A stretch of DNA of 64,000 nucleotides, taken from Pollenia angustigena (Eukaryota; Arthropoda; Insecta; Diptera; Polleniidae). A model generated the notes under the pieces. The model was not told the origin of the DNA. It did not search any database and worked only from the letters and a program-made list of their open reading frames with translations. A program made the position numbers and the translations under genes. Positions 1 to 10,861 of the stretch are shown in pieces; within the stretch, counting starts at the first letter, position 1, and each line of letters starts with the position of its first letter. Where the stretch lies: assembly GCA_930367215.1 (NCBI GenBank), contig OV884060.1:210617253-210681252 (forward strand), in the 5' to 3' direction.

Positions 1-651
1 TTTAGTTATTAAGCTTTAATTTTAGTTATAACTTTTTTGTATCTGAACCGATTTTCCCGAGTTTTTTATAAAATATGTTCTACTAAAAATTTCCGATATT
101 TTGATATATAAGTCATATCCATAGGACATATGGCAGCCCTTAAATTTATAAAATTTTTAATTTTTTTTGTAGGGAGGTACCACGCCCACTTCTCCAATCC
201 CGCCCACATTTTTTAGGATGGTGTGTATTGGCAACCTAAATGTGTGTACCTAATTTGGGAACTTTGGCTCTTGCCGTTCTCAAGATATACAGAAATAAAA
301 AAAATACAACAACAACAAGGGATTTTTGGAAAAATTTAGAGGTAGTCGTGGTTTTTTGCTCATATCTCCGTCATTTTTGGACCGATCCGGCTGAATTTCA
401 ATAGCAAGCTTAAACGGAGTATATGTGACATAAATATACATCAACCTAGTCCACATCATTTCTGGAGTTTTCGGAAAACCCATTTCAACATACACACGGA
501 CAGAAAGATAACCGGATTTGAACTTCGCTTTTCATAAGGACCCAGAATATATATACTTTATAGGGTGTAGGATCAATATTGTGGAACATACAAACGGAAT
601 GACAAAGTTATATATACCCTCTTACCTTCGGTGAAGGGTATACAAAATGCA
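1..651 (-). repeat. Dispersed fly repeat, copy 1 (cut by window edge)
   Basis: This is the reverse-strand relative of the repeat at 3,439-4,338. Both share the blocks around 'cccagaatatatatacttta', 'aacggaatgacaaa' and 'cacgcccact', and both end in TATACCCTTCACC (here read on the minus strand at about 640-651). The other end lies outside the window. No coding capacity is visible. Repeats of this style, with TATACCC ends and tandem CCGTC runs, are very common in higher-fly genomes, but I cannot assign the family with certainty. Confidence 0.6.
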
Positions 652-1440
652 TAACTTTAAAAGGGCAGATGCAACGTCTGTGTACATTTAAAGAGCAGAT
701 GCAACGTCCGTGTACATACATATGTTTTCTGTACATATTTATCTAAATTTAAAATAAATTACTTTAAAAAATACTCGCCTGGAATATTTTGCTGTCTATG
801 ATAGTACGGATAGCGAATAAATTTGTCATATTATTTTCTTATGAGTTTATTTTTACGTTTGTAACATTAATGAATTCAATAAAATGTGTTTTTTTACCTT
901 TTTCGAGTTCTCTTACTAGGGAACACCCGTCACATAAGGAAGTCACACCCGTCACAATTTGAAAAAAGTTTTTTTATAAAAGCTTTTTTTATAAAAAAAA
1001 ATTTTTTCCAGGCAATAAGTATATAATACAATCCAAAAAACTGTGAACGATTAACTGCACTTAAGTCCTTCTGCGCAATCTGCGCAAATGTTACAGAATT
1101 TATCCTTTAAGTCATAATTCTCTAAAAACTTAGATTTGTAAGGTCACACCCGTCAGAGCCTTCTGATGGCCATTTTGAGCAGATATCCTCTGCTTTCAAT
1201 GTGTAACTGTTATTTAAAGTTTTAAAGCTTAACATTCATGTGAATCACAGCCTTTTTTTTAATGATCAATTTTATATTTTTGTATTATATTAAAAAATAT
1301 GAGTATCGTGGTCACACCCGTCACAATGGAATTGTCCTGATACAACTTTCAATTACTTTAGTTTACATAAGAATTTAATTACTGTTTTTAACCAGTGTCC
1401 GAATTTGATTTGCGTTTATTGTTTTCAATTCTTGGGTACA
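652..1440. other. Non-coding AT-rich stretch with repeated CACCCGTCA motif
   Basis: No gene is seen. A short direct duplication (GCAGATGCAACGTC) occurs at about 664 and 695. The motif ACACCCGTCA recurs four times, at about 923, 945, 1,146 and 1,314, three of them within TCACACCCGTCA. The rest is AT-rich and featureless. Confidence 0.5.
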
Positions 1441-3214
1441 CTCAAAAAGTTTTAGAATGTTCAAACTTTCTAGAAGTCACTCTTATGGTATACTACACTT
1501 TTGAAAATAAAAATAAAGCGGGTAGGCGCAGGGGGGAAATACCTCCCAGAGGATGCATACATTAAATATCACTCAACTGAAGAACTTTTAAAGGGAGAGT
1601 CTTAAAACGTGGTTAAAGCTACTATTATAGTAAACTATAAATTTCAATATAAAAATGGGCGGGAGAGACAGGGGAGGAGCAGTGCCCCTCATAGATAGAA
1701 ATATTAATAAGAGCCGCTGCACGCATTTTGCTGAACTTTTGGTAGTAGGATCTTCTGAGCCCCAAAATTGAAATAAAATAGCAGCGGGGGAAGTGGAATC
1801 CCCCATAGGACGCCAATGTTTAACCTTGCATATCTTAAGAACTGTTGTAGTGAGAATGTTCAAACTTTGTGGAAGTCACTCTTATGGTATACTACACTTT
1901 TGAAAATAAAAATAAAGCGGGTAGGCGCATGGGGGAAACACCTCCCATAGTATGCATATATTAAATATCGCTCAACAGAAGAACTATTAAACAGAAAGTC
2001 TTCAAACGTGGTTAGAGCTTCTATTAGGGTAAACTATAAATTTCAATATAAAAATAGGCGGGGTAGACAGGGGAGGAGCAGTACCCCTCATAGATAGAAA
2101 TACAATTAAGGGCCACTGCACGCATTTTGTTGGACCTTTGGTAGTATGATCTTCTGAAACCCAAAATTTAAACAAAACAGCAGCGGGGGAAGTGGTACCC
2201 ACCATAGGACGCCAATGTTTAATATCGCATATCTTAAGAACTGTTGTAGTGAGAATGTTCATACTTTGTGGAAGTCACTCTTATGGTGTACTACACTATC
2301 GAAAATAAAAATAAAGCGGGTAGGCGCAGGGGGGAAATACTTCCCATAGGATGCTTATATTCAATATAGCTCAACTGAAAAACTATTAAAGGGAGAGTCT
2401 TCAAACGTGGTTAAAGCTACTTTTATGGTAAGCTATAAATTTCAATATAAAAATGGGCGGGTTTGACAGGGGAGGAGCAGTGCCCCTCATAGATAGAAAT
2501 ACAATTAAGAGCCGCTGCACGAATTTTGTTGAACTTTTGGTAGTAGGATCTTCTGAGCCCCAAAATTGAAATAAAATAGCAGCAGGGGAAGTGGTACCCA
2601 CCATAGGACGCCAATGTGTAATATCGCATGTCTTAAGAACTGTTATAGTGAGAATGTGTAAACTTTGTAGAAGTCACTCTCATGGTATACTACACTATTT
2701 AAAACAAAAATTAAGCGGGTAGGCGCAGGGAGTAAATACCTCCCGTAGGATGCATATATTAAATATAGCTCAAATGAATAACTATTAAAGGGAGAGTCTT
2801 CCAACGTGGTTAAAGCTACTATTAGGCAAACTTTAAATTTCAATTAAAAATGGGCGGGGTAGACAGAGGAGGAGCAGTACCCCTCATAGATAGAAATATT
2901 TATAAGAGCCGCTGCACGCATTTTGTTGATCTTTTCGTAGTAGGATCTTCTGAGCCCCAAAATTTAAAAAAAATAGCAGCGGGGGAAGTGGTACCCCTCA
3001 TTGGACGCCAATGTTTAATATCGCATATCTTAAGAACTGTTAAAGTGAGAATGTTCAAACTTTGCAGAAGTCACTCTTATGGTATACTACTAGAAAATAA
3101 AAATAGAGTGGGTAGGTGCAGGGGGAAATACCTCCCATAGGATGCATATATTAAATATCTCTCGACTGAAGAAGTGGTTAAAGCAGTGTAGCGAAGCGCA
3201 CCGGGTTAAGCTAG
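1441..3214 (+). mobile_element. Non-autonomous Helitron-like element, 5'-truncated copy
   Basis: The 3' end reads GCGCACCGGGTTAAGCTAG, with the final CTAG at 3,211-3,214. This is the CTRR terminus expected of a Helitron and is nearly identical to the end of the copy at 58,673-62,098. The body is made of about 399-bp tandem units listed separately. No replicase or helicase frame is present, so it would depend on proteins supplied elsewhere. The 5' TC end seen in the other copy is missing, and the left limit is simply where unit homology starts. Confidence 0.6.
1455..3170 (+). repeat. Tandem repeat, about 399-bp unit, roughly 4.3 copies
   Basis: The phrase GAATGTTCAAACTTT, or a close variant, starts at 1,455, 1,854, 2,253, 2,652 and 3,049, giving spacings of 399, 399, 399 and 397. 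Each unit also contains 'gggcggg', 'gaggagcag' and 'agcagcggggg' landmarks. Open frames on either strand (for example short minus-strand frames near 1,590-2,840) recur once per unit with frame breaks, and are a by-product of the repeat rather than genes. Confidence 0.85.
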
Positions 3215-3438
3215 TTTTTTTATAAAATACAAATAAAATAATTAAATTAATTAAAATACAATATTAAATTAATATTTCAATGCAATATTGATTTTATAAA
3301 ATTATAATGTTTTAGGGCACTGCTACACGTTCAATAAATATCGTGATATTTGGATCGCGATCCATTTTAAAATATTGATGGATCACGAGCGTATGCTACA
3401 TGTTCAATATTTATCGCGTCAGTATTTATGTATATATT

Positions 3439-4338
3439 TATACCCTTCACCACAGGTGGAAAAGGGTATATATAAGTTTGTCATTCCGTTTGTAATTTCT
3501 ACAATATTGATCTAAGACCCTATAAAGTGTATATATTCTGGGTCCTTATGAGGAGAGAAGTTGATTTAACGATGTCCGTCCGTCCTTCCCTCCATCCGTC
3601 CGTCTGTCCGTCTTAAGTTTGATATGTGTTTTCCGGAGACTCCAGACATGATAGCGGCTACGTTGTTTTACATTTATGTCACATATAGTCCACCATTTCT
3701 TGCTATTGAAATTCAGCCAGATCGGTCCAACAATGGCTGAGATATGACCAAAAAACCACGACTGCCTCTAATTTTTCTAAAAAATCCCTTGTGGTTGTTG
3801 TATTTTTATTACTTTTTTCTGTATATCTGGAGAACGGCAAGAGCCAAAGCTTTAAAATTAGGTACAAACATTTAGGTTATAAATATACACCATCCTACAA
3901 AATGTGGGCGGGATTGGAAAAGTAGGCGTGGTACCTCTCATACAAAAAGTATTAAAAATTGTATAAAGACCGGAATTTTTTGACTGTAATATGACCTATG
4001 GTTAAGCCTTAGATATATGTATATCAGAAGATCGGAAACTTTTTTTTTTTAAATTTTGAAAAATTTTCTTTTTTAAAAAATATTGATAAAATTTACTTTT
4101 TTTAAAAAATTTTGAAAAAATTTACTTTTTTTTAAAAAATTTTTAAAAATTTTGATAAAATTTACTTTTTTTAAAAAATTTTGAAAAATTTAAATTTCAT
4201 TTATAATGAAGTTTTAAGTATTGTAAATATGTATGTATATGTATATGGAAAAATTATTTAGTTGGTCTCTATTCTACTCGCACAATGGTGAAGGGTATAT
4301 AAGATTCGGCACAGCGGAATATAGCACTCTTACATGTT
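3439..4338 (+). mobile_element. Dispersed fly repeat, copy 2, nested in the palindrome
   Basis: It starts at TATACCCTTCACC (about 3,439) and runs through TGGTGAAGGGTATA (about 4,286-4,299) to a short tail near 4,338. It lies in the left arm of the palindrome: the right arm (about 5,340-5,380) has no equivalent, so this copy arrived after the palindrome formed. It includes repeated CCGTC words and an internal A/T-run region at 4,040-4,200. No credible protein is encoded. Confidence 0.6.
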
Positions 4339-4392
4339 TTTTATGCTGTCGTTCATCAATGTCGCGAGAAAATCAAAAGAAAGCCTGTTTAG

Positions 4393-4597
4393 CTATTTTG
4401 CTTGCTTTTTTAAAAACTCTTTAATAATTTTTGCAGTGCAGTCGTTCTTTTTATTTTGTCGGAATAAGCTTTAGCCGACGAGTCCCACAATTCCGGCATT
4501 GCCTCCAAATTAAAAATGAAATCTTTTAAAATAAATTTTCACTGGTTAATTCCGATTCCACCGGCAGAACCCACTCGATTCCACTGTCTTCTGCCAC
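4393..4597 (-). pseudogene. MADF-domain fragment, mirror copy with lost start
   Basis: On the minus strand this arm repeats the frame found at 5,093-5,302, including the codons for the PELWDSSAKAY segment. The initiator ATG of the right-arm copy is GTG here (about 4,595-4,597), and small changes near the C-terminal end alter the frame, so it is not expected to be translated. It is the left half of the palindromic transposon at 3,317-5,476. Confidence 0.6.
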
Positions 4598-5092
4598 TAC
4601 CCTTTATTTTAATAAACTTTACACAAATTTTGTCAATTGTTTTACTTTTTATTTGCTTAATTTTTTCCACTGCGTATTTTATTTCTTTTATTTTGACACT
4701 TTTTACTGACGTATCATGATTATTTAATATCATGAAAATGCTACACGTTCAATATTTATCACGCGATCCACGATCCCCGATCTGGATTTCATATTTTAGG
4801 CCGTGATATTTCTAGTATCACGATATTTATTGAACGTGTAGCATGCAATATTGATGGATCGCGATCCATATCGCAGAATGGCCTAAAATATGAAATCCAG
4901 AAATCCAGATCGCGGATCGTGGATTGCGTGATAAATATTGAACGTGTAGCAATTTCATGATATTAAATAGTCATGATACGTCAGTAAAAAGTCTCAAAAT
5001 AAAAGAAATAAAATACGCAGTGGAAAAAATTAAACAAATAAAAAGATAAACAATTGACAAAATTTGTGTTAAGTTTGTTGAAATAAAGGGTA

Positions 5093-5302
5093 ATGGCAGA
5101 AGACAGTAAAATCGAGTGGGTTCTGCCGATGGAATCGGAATTAACCAGTGAAAAAATTATTTTAAAAGATTTCATTTTTAATTTGGAGGCAATGCCGGAA
5201 TTGTGGGACTCGTCGGCTAAAGCTTATTCCGACAAAATAAAAAGAACGACTGCACTGCAAAAATTTGTAAAAGTTTTTAAAAAAAGCAAGCAAAATAGCT
5301 AA
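5093..5302 (+). pseudogene. Truncated MADF-domain protein (transposon accessory ORF)
   Basis: This is a 69-residue frame with an ATG. Residues about 24-60 read FIFNLEAMPELWDSSAKAY followed by SDKIKRTTAL. This matches the start of a MADF (Myb/SANT-like in Adf-1) DNA-binding domain: a hydrophobic helix, P-x-LWD, a Tyr a few residues on, then a basic helix. MADF domains are usually about 85 residues, and the third helix appears to be lost when the frame ends in a lysine-rich tail. The frame sits in the right arm of a palindromic transposon, so it is a transposon accessory gene fragment, not a host gene. What I see is the motif; the DNA-binding role is inferred from the family. Confidence 0.55.
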
Positions 5303-5476
5303 ACAGGCTTTCTTTTGGTTTTCTCGCGACATTGCTAAACGATCTGCACAGCACAAAAATAATATAAATAATGACGCGATAAATATTGAACATGTAGCAT
5401 ACGCTCGTGATCCATGAATATTTTAAAATGGATCGCGATCCAAATATCACGATATATATTGAACGTGTAGCAGTGC

Positions 5477-5811
5477 GCTTTCAAGTGTTTTTTTAACTTC
5501 AATAGTATTTCTTGTAGTTTGTATATTTTAAAACAACAGGAAAATTTAATAATTTATAAAGAATTTCTCCGTTTTAAAATTATCATTAAAAAATAGCTGT
5601 CAAATTCCTTTTTTTTAAATGAAATTATCCATTTTCTAATTAAATGTTCAGTTGTTCAAACTTAATATTCTTTTGAATTTACCTACATAGTATTTTGTAA
5701 CATCACACAAGTATGCTACACTGTTGGGATTTGTGGTACAATTGTACCAAATTTGGTACAATCGAAACCAAGGCGAATTCAAATTCGAATTCGAAACTTT
5801 ACTGGTACACT
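5477..5811. other. AT-rich spacer, nothing recognised
   Basis: No frame, RNA gene or clear repeat is seen between the palindromic element and the first CAAGGCGAATT-type element. Confidence 0.4.
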
Positions 5812-6181
5812 CAAGGCGAATTAACTCCAGGTAAGCTCAACTCGTCAGCCGTTCATCAGCTGTATCCACGTCGAATTAAAAAAAATGGTGAAACGTCAAA
5901 ATATTGTTTTGTTTCTATACTAAAATTTGACAACAAGCCAGAAAATTGCAAAAACAAAATACATGGGGCTTTTTGTAGTTGTAGACAAGGCGAATTTACT
6001 CCAGGTAAGCTCAACTCGTCAGCCGTTCATCAGCTGTATCCACGGCGAATTAAAAAAATGGTGAAAAGTCAAAATATTGTTTTGTTTCTATACTGAAATT
6101 TGACAAAAAGTCAGAAAATTGCAAAAACAAAATACATGGAGTTAATTCGCCTTGTTTTGTAATTGTAGAGTTGCACTTACC
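5812..6181. mobile_element. Two internally deleted CAAGGCGAATT-family elements
   Basis: Two back-to-back short copies start CAAGGCGAATT at about 5,813 and about 5,988. Each is followed by CAACTCGTCAGCCGTTCATC and then a shortened internal part that ends near the 'catgggg' segment. They are deletion derivatives of the 320-bp elements at 6,182 and 6,577. The apparent 127-residue frame at 5,713-6,096 simply runs through both copies and repeats itself, so it is not a gene. Confidence 0.6.
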
Positions 6182-6504
6182 CAAGGCGAATTCAACAAGG
6201 TAAGTGCAACTCTACAACTACAAAAAGCCCCATGTATTTTTTTGCAATTTAATAGGCGGTTGTCAAAAATGCTAACAAGGCAAAAATTGATTGAAAAACA
6301 AAATACAAATTTTGTTTGTTTTATAAAAGAGAATATTAAATTCACTTTATTTATTCACAGTTTTTCTAAGAAATTTTTTCAGTTATTTTGGCGCAAAACA
6401 TAAACAAAATTATATTTTGACGTTTCCCTATTATTTTTAAATTCGCCGTGGAGACAGCTGATGAACGGCTGACGAGTTGAGTTTACCTTGTTGAATTCGC
6501 CTTG
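6182..6504 (-). mobile_element. MITE, CAAGGCGAATT family, full-length copy (323 bp)
   Basis: It begins CAAGGCGAATTCAACAAGGT and ends with the exact inverted sequence at 6,485-6,504. It is the same element as 6,577-6,898 in the opposite orientation, so the two form a local inverted pair. No protein is encoded. Confidence 0.75.
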
Positions 6505-6576
6505 CACTTACCTGTTATAAATTCGACTTGGTTGTAGAGTTGCACTTACCTGTTATAAATTCGCCTTGGGTATACT

Positions 6577-6898
6577 CAAGGCGAATTCAACAAGGTAAAC
6601 TCAACTCGTCAGCCGTTCATCAGCTGTCTCCAAGGCGAATTAAAAACAAATAGGGAAACGTCAAAATATAATTTTGTTAATGTTTTGCGCCAAAATAACC
6701 GAAAAAATTTCTCAGAAAAACTGCGAATAAATAAAGTGAATTTAATAATCTCTTTTATAGCCCGAACAAAATTTGTATTTTGTTTTTCAATAAATTTTTG
6801 CCTTGTCAGCATTTTTGACAGCCGCCTATTAAATTGCAAAAAAAACATGGGGCTTTTTGTAGTTGTAGAGTTGCACTTACCTTGTTAAATTCGCCTTG
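6577..6898 (+). mobile_element. MITE, CAAGGCGAATT family, full-length copy (322 bp)
   Basis: The terminal inverted repeat of about 22 bp, CAAGGCGAATTCAACAAGGT, is matched at the right end by ACCTTGTTAAATTCGCCTTG. The internal part is shared with 14,540-14,794 and 15,361-15,459. No target duplication could be settled because neighbouring copies abut. Confidence 0.75.
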
Positions 6899-7718
6899 GG
6901 TACACTGGTACCAAGGTCTATCCAAAAAGACTTCTTCTATGATAAAAAGACAAATCATAAATATTTAATAAAAATATAATGTATGTATTAATAAAACCGA
7001 ATTTGGTGTTTCATTTTTTTTGGGGTGAGAGGTAACGTCAAGGAAGAAATTCTAGTTTTCCAGAAATCAGGTTTGACGTCAAGAAAAAAACTCCATAGAT
7101 TATGAAAGTAGACGTACTAAAGTATATAAATCGCTTTCCGTGCAAAAAATAGCCGGGCCAGTTTTCCAGAAATCTGGGTTCCTCCAAAATGGTCAGTAAA
7201 AACTGGGATTTAATTTTTAAGGGTGTTAGAGGTAACGTCAAGGAAAACTGCATGTGCAACCATAAAATCAACCATCACCTCATACTGTCTTGGTTTTGTA
7301 AACATTGCTTTGTTTGAGCTTTCCCTAAAGCATTTAAAAAAATTGCTATGTATAAAAATTTTCAGACTAAAAACAAAAAGAGTTGTGACAACAAACACAT
7401 GGTATAAATTGTGATTTTAAGTCACTCACAGTTCTAAATATAGAGGATATCTTATGTTTTTAATTCTATTTTACAGTTTTTGTAAAAAGTTTTATTTACT
7501 TACATACATTTTTAAATTTTTTATCGTTTTCGCAAGCACAGCCACTTTCGAATAATTTACGAACAATTTAAATGAACTGACATTTGCTTTCGTATTACAA
7601 AGTTACAATTGTAAAAGGGTAATTTTTAATTTACGAAAAGGGGTAAAAAATCCCGCAAAAATAAAATATTTCCGAACGTTCGAAAATAAATTTTCGAAAA
7701 ACGTACTACATAATACAA

Positions 7719-8438
7719 TTTGTACGAATTCGTGGCGGAACTATTCAAAAAGTAACCAGACGTGTTTTCAAAGCCATTCTTAACTTAAAGGACAGATTTT
7801 TATACTGGCCTAATGAAACTGAAAGATTGCAACTAATTTCAGCTACAAGCCACGAGATGCCTGTATGCGTCGGCTATATTGATAGATCTGAAGTAAGCCT
7901 AGCTGAATCGCCCACTAAACGCCATCAATTATATTGGTCCCGCAAACGTCAATACTCTGTTAAACTACAAGCTGTTTGTGACCATAAACTGCGTATAAGA
8001 CAACTTACAATTGGATACAAAGGGAGCGTCCATGATGCCAAAATTTTTTCGAATTGTCCTCTAGCTAAACATCCAGAGCGCTTTTTATCTGTATCCCAAT
8101 GGATTGCCGGCGATAGTGCTTATCCATTAAAATAATTTTTATTGACACCATTTAGAAAAAATAGTACAGAGCATACAAAAGAGGATAGAGAAGAATTTAA
8201 CGAGTATTTTTCAAAATATCGTGTAAGGAATGAAAATTGTTTTGGATTACTAAAAGAAAAATTCGGTAGCCTAAAGCAGCTTTCATTTAGAATGTTAACT
8301 AAACAAAATAAAAAGTCATGTAACGAATGGATTATGGTATGTTGTATTCTGCATAACATTCTTCAAAGTTTTCAATACAAATATGTATTTTTTATTATTT
8401 ATTTTGCTGTCACTTACAATTACTTAACAAGTTTTTGA
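7719..8438 (+). pseudogene. PIF/Harbinger (HARBI1-like) transposase, broken
   Basis: The frame can be followed from about 7,719. It carries the hallmarks of a DDE_Tnp_4 / HARBI1-type nuclease in the right order: GYIDRSE (first Asp), the KRQYSVKLQAVCD segment, GSVHDAKIF, IAGDSAYPL (second Asp), LTPF, EFNEYFSKYRVRNENCFGLLK (catalytic Glu) and a final CILHNIL. A TAA at 8,133-8,135, just after the second-Asp motif, interrupts the frame, which then continues in phase. No start or N-terminal helix-turn-helix was found upstream. The three acidic residues are kept, so the loss is recent or only partial. The family cuts and pastes DNA with 3-bp TTA/TAA target duplications; activity of this copy is not expected. 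Confidence 0.8.
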
Positions 8439-8812
8439 TTTTAAAAAACTGAACCGTAACAGAACAGAAAAACTAATCAATTTCATAGGTTTTGTAATAA
8501 CAAAAACAAATCAGCTGATTCGTAACAGAACAGAAAGTAAAGACTAGTTCTGCCTTTATGGTGTTTATATGTACAGATATTTATTTATACATACATATAA
8601 AAAAATTTACATGTACATAGTTGCATTTGTTAGTTTATTCAATAAATAAAACTTATTCTAAAAATAAAAAATTAACTGTCATTGAATTCACCAAACAGCC
8701 TGACTATTTAAACATTAATAAAAAAAGCTTATTATATAAATCACAAAAAAGAAACTGTCAATTTTAATTCACAGGACAGGAAGTTATATAAAATAAAAAG
8801 GCAACTTTAAAG

Positions 8813-9082
8813 TTATTTATACTTATGTTTGAGCTCTTCTATTGCTAGTCTTTCTCTCATTTCTAACTCAAGTAATTTTAACTTTTCATTACTAGAAATC
8901 TCCTTTTCTTTTAACTTTTCATTATTATAAATCTCTTTTTCTTTTAAATTCATTTCTATCCCTTTTACAACTACTTCCCTCTCCCTAATAACCATTTCTC
9001 TTTCCTTCATTACAAGTTCTTGATCAAATTTTTGCTTTTTTATAGCTAACATCTCTGATTGGATCTGCATGATGTCGGACAC
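8813..9082 (-). CDS. Coiled-coil frame, probable Harbinger DNA-binding partner C-terminus
   Basis: This is an 89-residue minus-strand frame. The first ATG in it is at 9,070; the codon at 9,082 is GTG. It is strongly helical and charged: LVMKEREMVIREREVVVKG, then two near-repeats of EKLKEKEI, ending in LEMRERLAIEELKHKYK. Harbinger elements usually carry a second gene, on the opposite strand, for a MADF/Myb-like protein with such a coiled-coil tail. The position, 375 bases past the transposase and convergent with it, fits. The N-terminal DNA-binding part is not visible upstream, so this is probably only the last exon or a remnant. Confidence 0.5.
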   Translation of the reverse strand: MSDIMQIQSEMLAIKKQKFDQELVMKEREMVIREREVVVKGIEMNLKEKEIYNNEKLKEKEISSNEKLKLLELEMRERLAIEELKHKYK

Positions 9083-9344
9083 GGCGGTTTTTTAATAAAT
9101 ACCTTTACGGCTTGTGGAAGATAAAATTTCACAATCAATTGGTGAGCCCTCTGCCGCTATTGAGGTCTCATTAGTTTAGATGTCAGTTATGTCGTAGTTC
9201 TCTGTAATGTTATTGATTGTCTGCAAGGTCTCTTCAATGACATCTTCTTCAATAATTCTGCTTCCAAAAACTTGATCAAACTCGTCAAGAAAACTGCACA
9301 TTTTAAGTAGAGTATCTTAAAAGAAATTCGATTTTGTATCAATA

Positions 9345-10346
9345 AAAACATCTACCCAGATTTCTGGAAAACTGTTCCTTAGATTTTTTGCACGGAAAGC
9401 GAATTATATTCTTTAGTACGTCTACTTTCATAATCTTTGCAGTTTTTTCCTTAACGTTACCTCTAACACCCTTAAAAATGAAATCCCAGTTTTTACTGAC
9501 CAGTTTGGATGAACCCAGATTTCTGGAAAGCACGGAAAGCGATTTATAGTCTTTAGTACGTCTACTTTCATAATCTATGCAGTTTTTTCCTTGACGTTAC
9601 CTCTAACACCCTTAAAAATGAAATCCCAGTTTTTACTGACCAGTTTGGATGAACCCAGATTTCTGGAAAACTGTTCCTTAGATTTTTTGCACGGAAAGCG
9701 ATTTATATTCTTTAGTACGTCTACTTTCATAATCTATGCAGTTTTTTCCTTGACGTTACCTGTAACACCCTTAAAAATTAAATGCCAGTGTTTACTGACC
9801 AGTTTGGATGAACCCAGATTTCTGGAAAACTGTTCCTTAGATTTTTTGCACGGAAAGCGATTTATATTCTTTAGTACGTCTACTTTCATAATCTATGCAG
9901 TTTTTTCCTTGACGTTAGCTGTGACACCCTTAAAAATTAAATACCAGTTTTTACTGACCATTTTGGAGGAACCCAGATTTCTGGAAAACTGTTCCTTAGA
10001 TTTTTTGCACGGAAAGCGATTTTTATTCTTTAGTATGGATACTTTCATAATCTATGAAGTTTTTTCCTTGACGTTACCTCTAACACCCTTAAAAATGAAA
10101 TCCCAGTATTTACTGACCAGTTTGGATGAATTCAGATTTCTGGAAAACTGTTCCTTAGATTTTTTGCACGGAAAGCGATTTTTATTCTTTAGTACGTCTA
10201 CTTTCATAATCTATGCAGTTTTTTCCTTGACGTTACCTCTAACACCCTTAAAAATGAAATCCCAGTTTTTACTGACCATTTTGGATGAACCCAGATTTCT
10301 GGAAAACTGTTCCTTAGTTTTTGTAATTAAACAGTTTTTTCCTTAA
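9345..10346 (+). repeat. 159-bp minisatellite, about 6 units (Harbinger sub-terminal repeat)
   Basis: TTGACGTTA starts at 9,591, 9,750, 9,909, 10,068 and 10,227, exactly 159 apart; a shorter unit precedes it at 9,451. Each unit has ACTGACCAGTTTGGATGA, TTTCTGGAAA and GCACGGAAAGCGATTT. Because 159 is divisible by three, the array is open over 251 codons (9,591-10,346), but the product is only the repeat read in frame. A single inverted equivalent lies at about 7,030-7,260. Confidence 0.9.
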
Positions 10347-10470
10347 TGTTACCCCAAACCAGATTTCTGGAAAACTAGAGGTTGTTCCTTGAAGTTTCCT
10401 CTTACCCCCAAAAAAATTAAAAACAAATTTGGTTTTATTAATACATAGTTTATATTTTTATTATTTTTTT

Positions 10471-10839
10471 TTTTTTGAAAAGAAGGTATTTTTTAATTTT
10501 AAGTAAAAATTTTTGTTTTTAATTATAAATACACTTCATTTAATTATTTTTATACATATATATGTATATATATTATATTTTTATTATTGTTTATTAATTT
10601 TTTACTCAATTTTTCCGTAATTATTTGCTTTAAATTACAATTTCTCATTTTTATTCGAACACCCTTATTCTCAAATTTTGAATTCCCAAAAGCAAAACTC
10701 CCAAAAGCAAAACTCTCAAAAGCATTAAATTCCCATTTTTTATTCATCCCCAAAAGCACCAATTCAATTTTGCGTTTTCGTGGATAACTATCGACGCTAT
10801 CTTGGCGCACGTTGTTGCTTCATATTATTTTTTCTCACA
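10471..10839. other. AT-rich spacer between two transposons
   Basis: No gene is seen. A short direct repeat (CCAAAAGCAAAACTC) occurs at about 10,686 and 10,700. The right edge is the 8-bp target duplication of the next element. Confidence 0.4.
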
Positions 10840-10861
10840 TAGGGATGAAACGATATCTCTA

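Larger units (their letters stand above)
3317..5476. mobile_element. Palindromic transposon with long inverted arms carrying MADF fragments
   Basis: The outer arms begin GCACTGCTACACGTTCAAT at 3,317 and end with the reverse complement at 5,476. About 110 bp at each end match closely, including GGATCGCGATCC. Inside, 4,340-4,735 and 4,975-5,350 form a second pair of inverted arms, and the centre (about 4,737-4,960) repeats the terminal motif TGCTACACGTTCAATATTTA in both orientations. The mirrored arms encode the same MADF-type fragment. MADF/Myb-like partners are known from PIF/Harbinger transposons, so a foldback derivative of such an element is the best guess. A separate repeat has inserted in the left arm. 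Confidence 0.65.
6967..10470 (+). mobile_element. Decayed PIF/Harbinger-superfamily transposon
   Basis: The ends are inverted: TATGTATTAATAAAACC near 6,978-6,994 pairs with GGTTTTATTAATACATA near 10,431-10,447, preceded by TAATAAAAATATA-like termini. Both flanks continue inward with inverted copies of a sub-terminal sequence (GGTAACGTCAAGGAA at about 7,031; TTCCTTGACGTTACC on the right). Inside lie a HARBI1-like transposase on the plus strand with an in-frame stop, and a coiled-coil frame on the minus strand. Opposed transposase and DNA-binding partner genes are the known layout of this superfamily. The right sub-terminal repeat has expanded into a minisatellite. Confidence 0.75.

Noticed and set aside
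1588..2843. Several similar 60-90-residue minus-strand frames, and the related ones at 60,860-61,918
   Set aside because: They recur once per 399-bp repeat unit, in shifting frames, and have no domain; they reflect the repeat.
4018..4200. Possible matrix-attachment or origin-like AT block
   Set aside because: The A/T runs are internal to a dispersed repeat and nothing else supports a special function.
5713..6096. 127-residue protein
   Set aside because: It runs through two tandem short MITE copies and contains the same peptide twice, with the MITE terminal repeat inside.
9591..10346. A 251-residue protein
   Set aside because: It is the 159-bp minisatellite read in frame; the length is a multiple of three, which explains the open frame.
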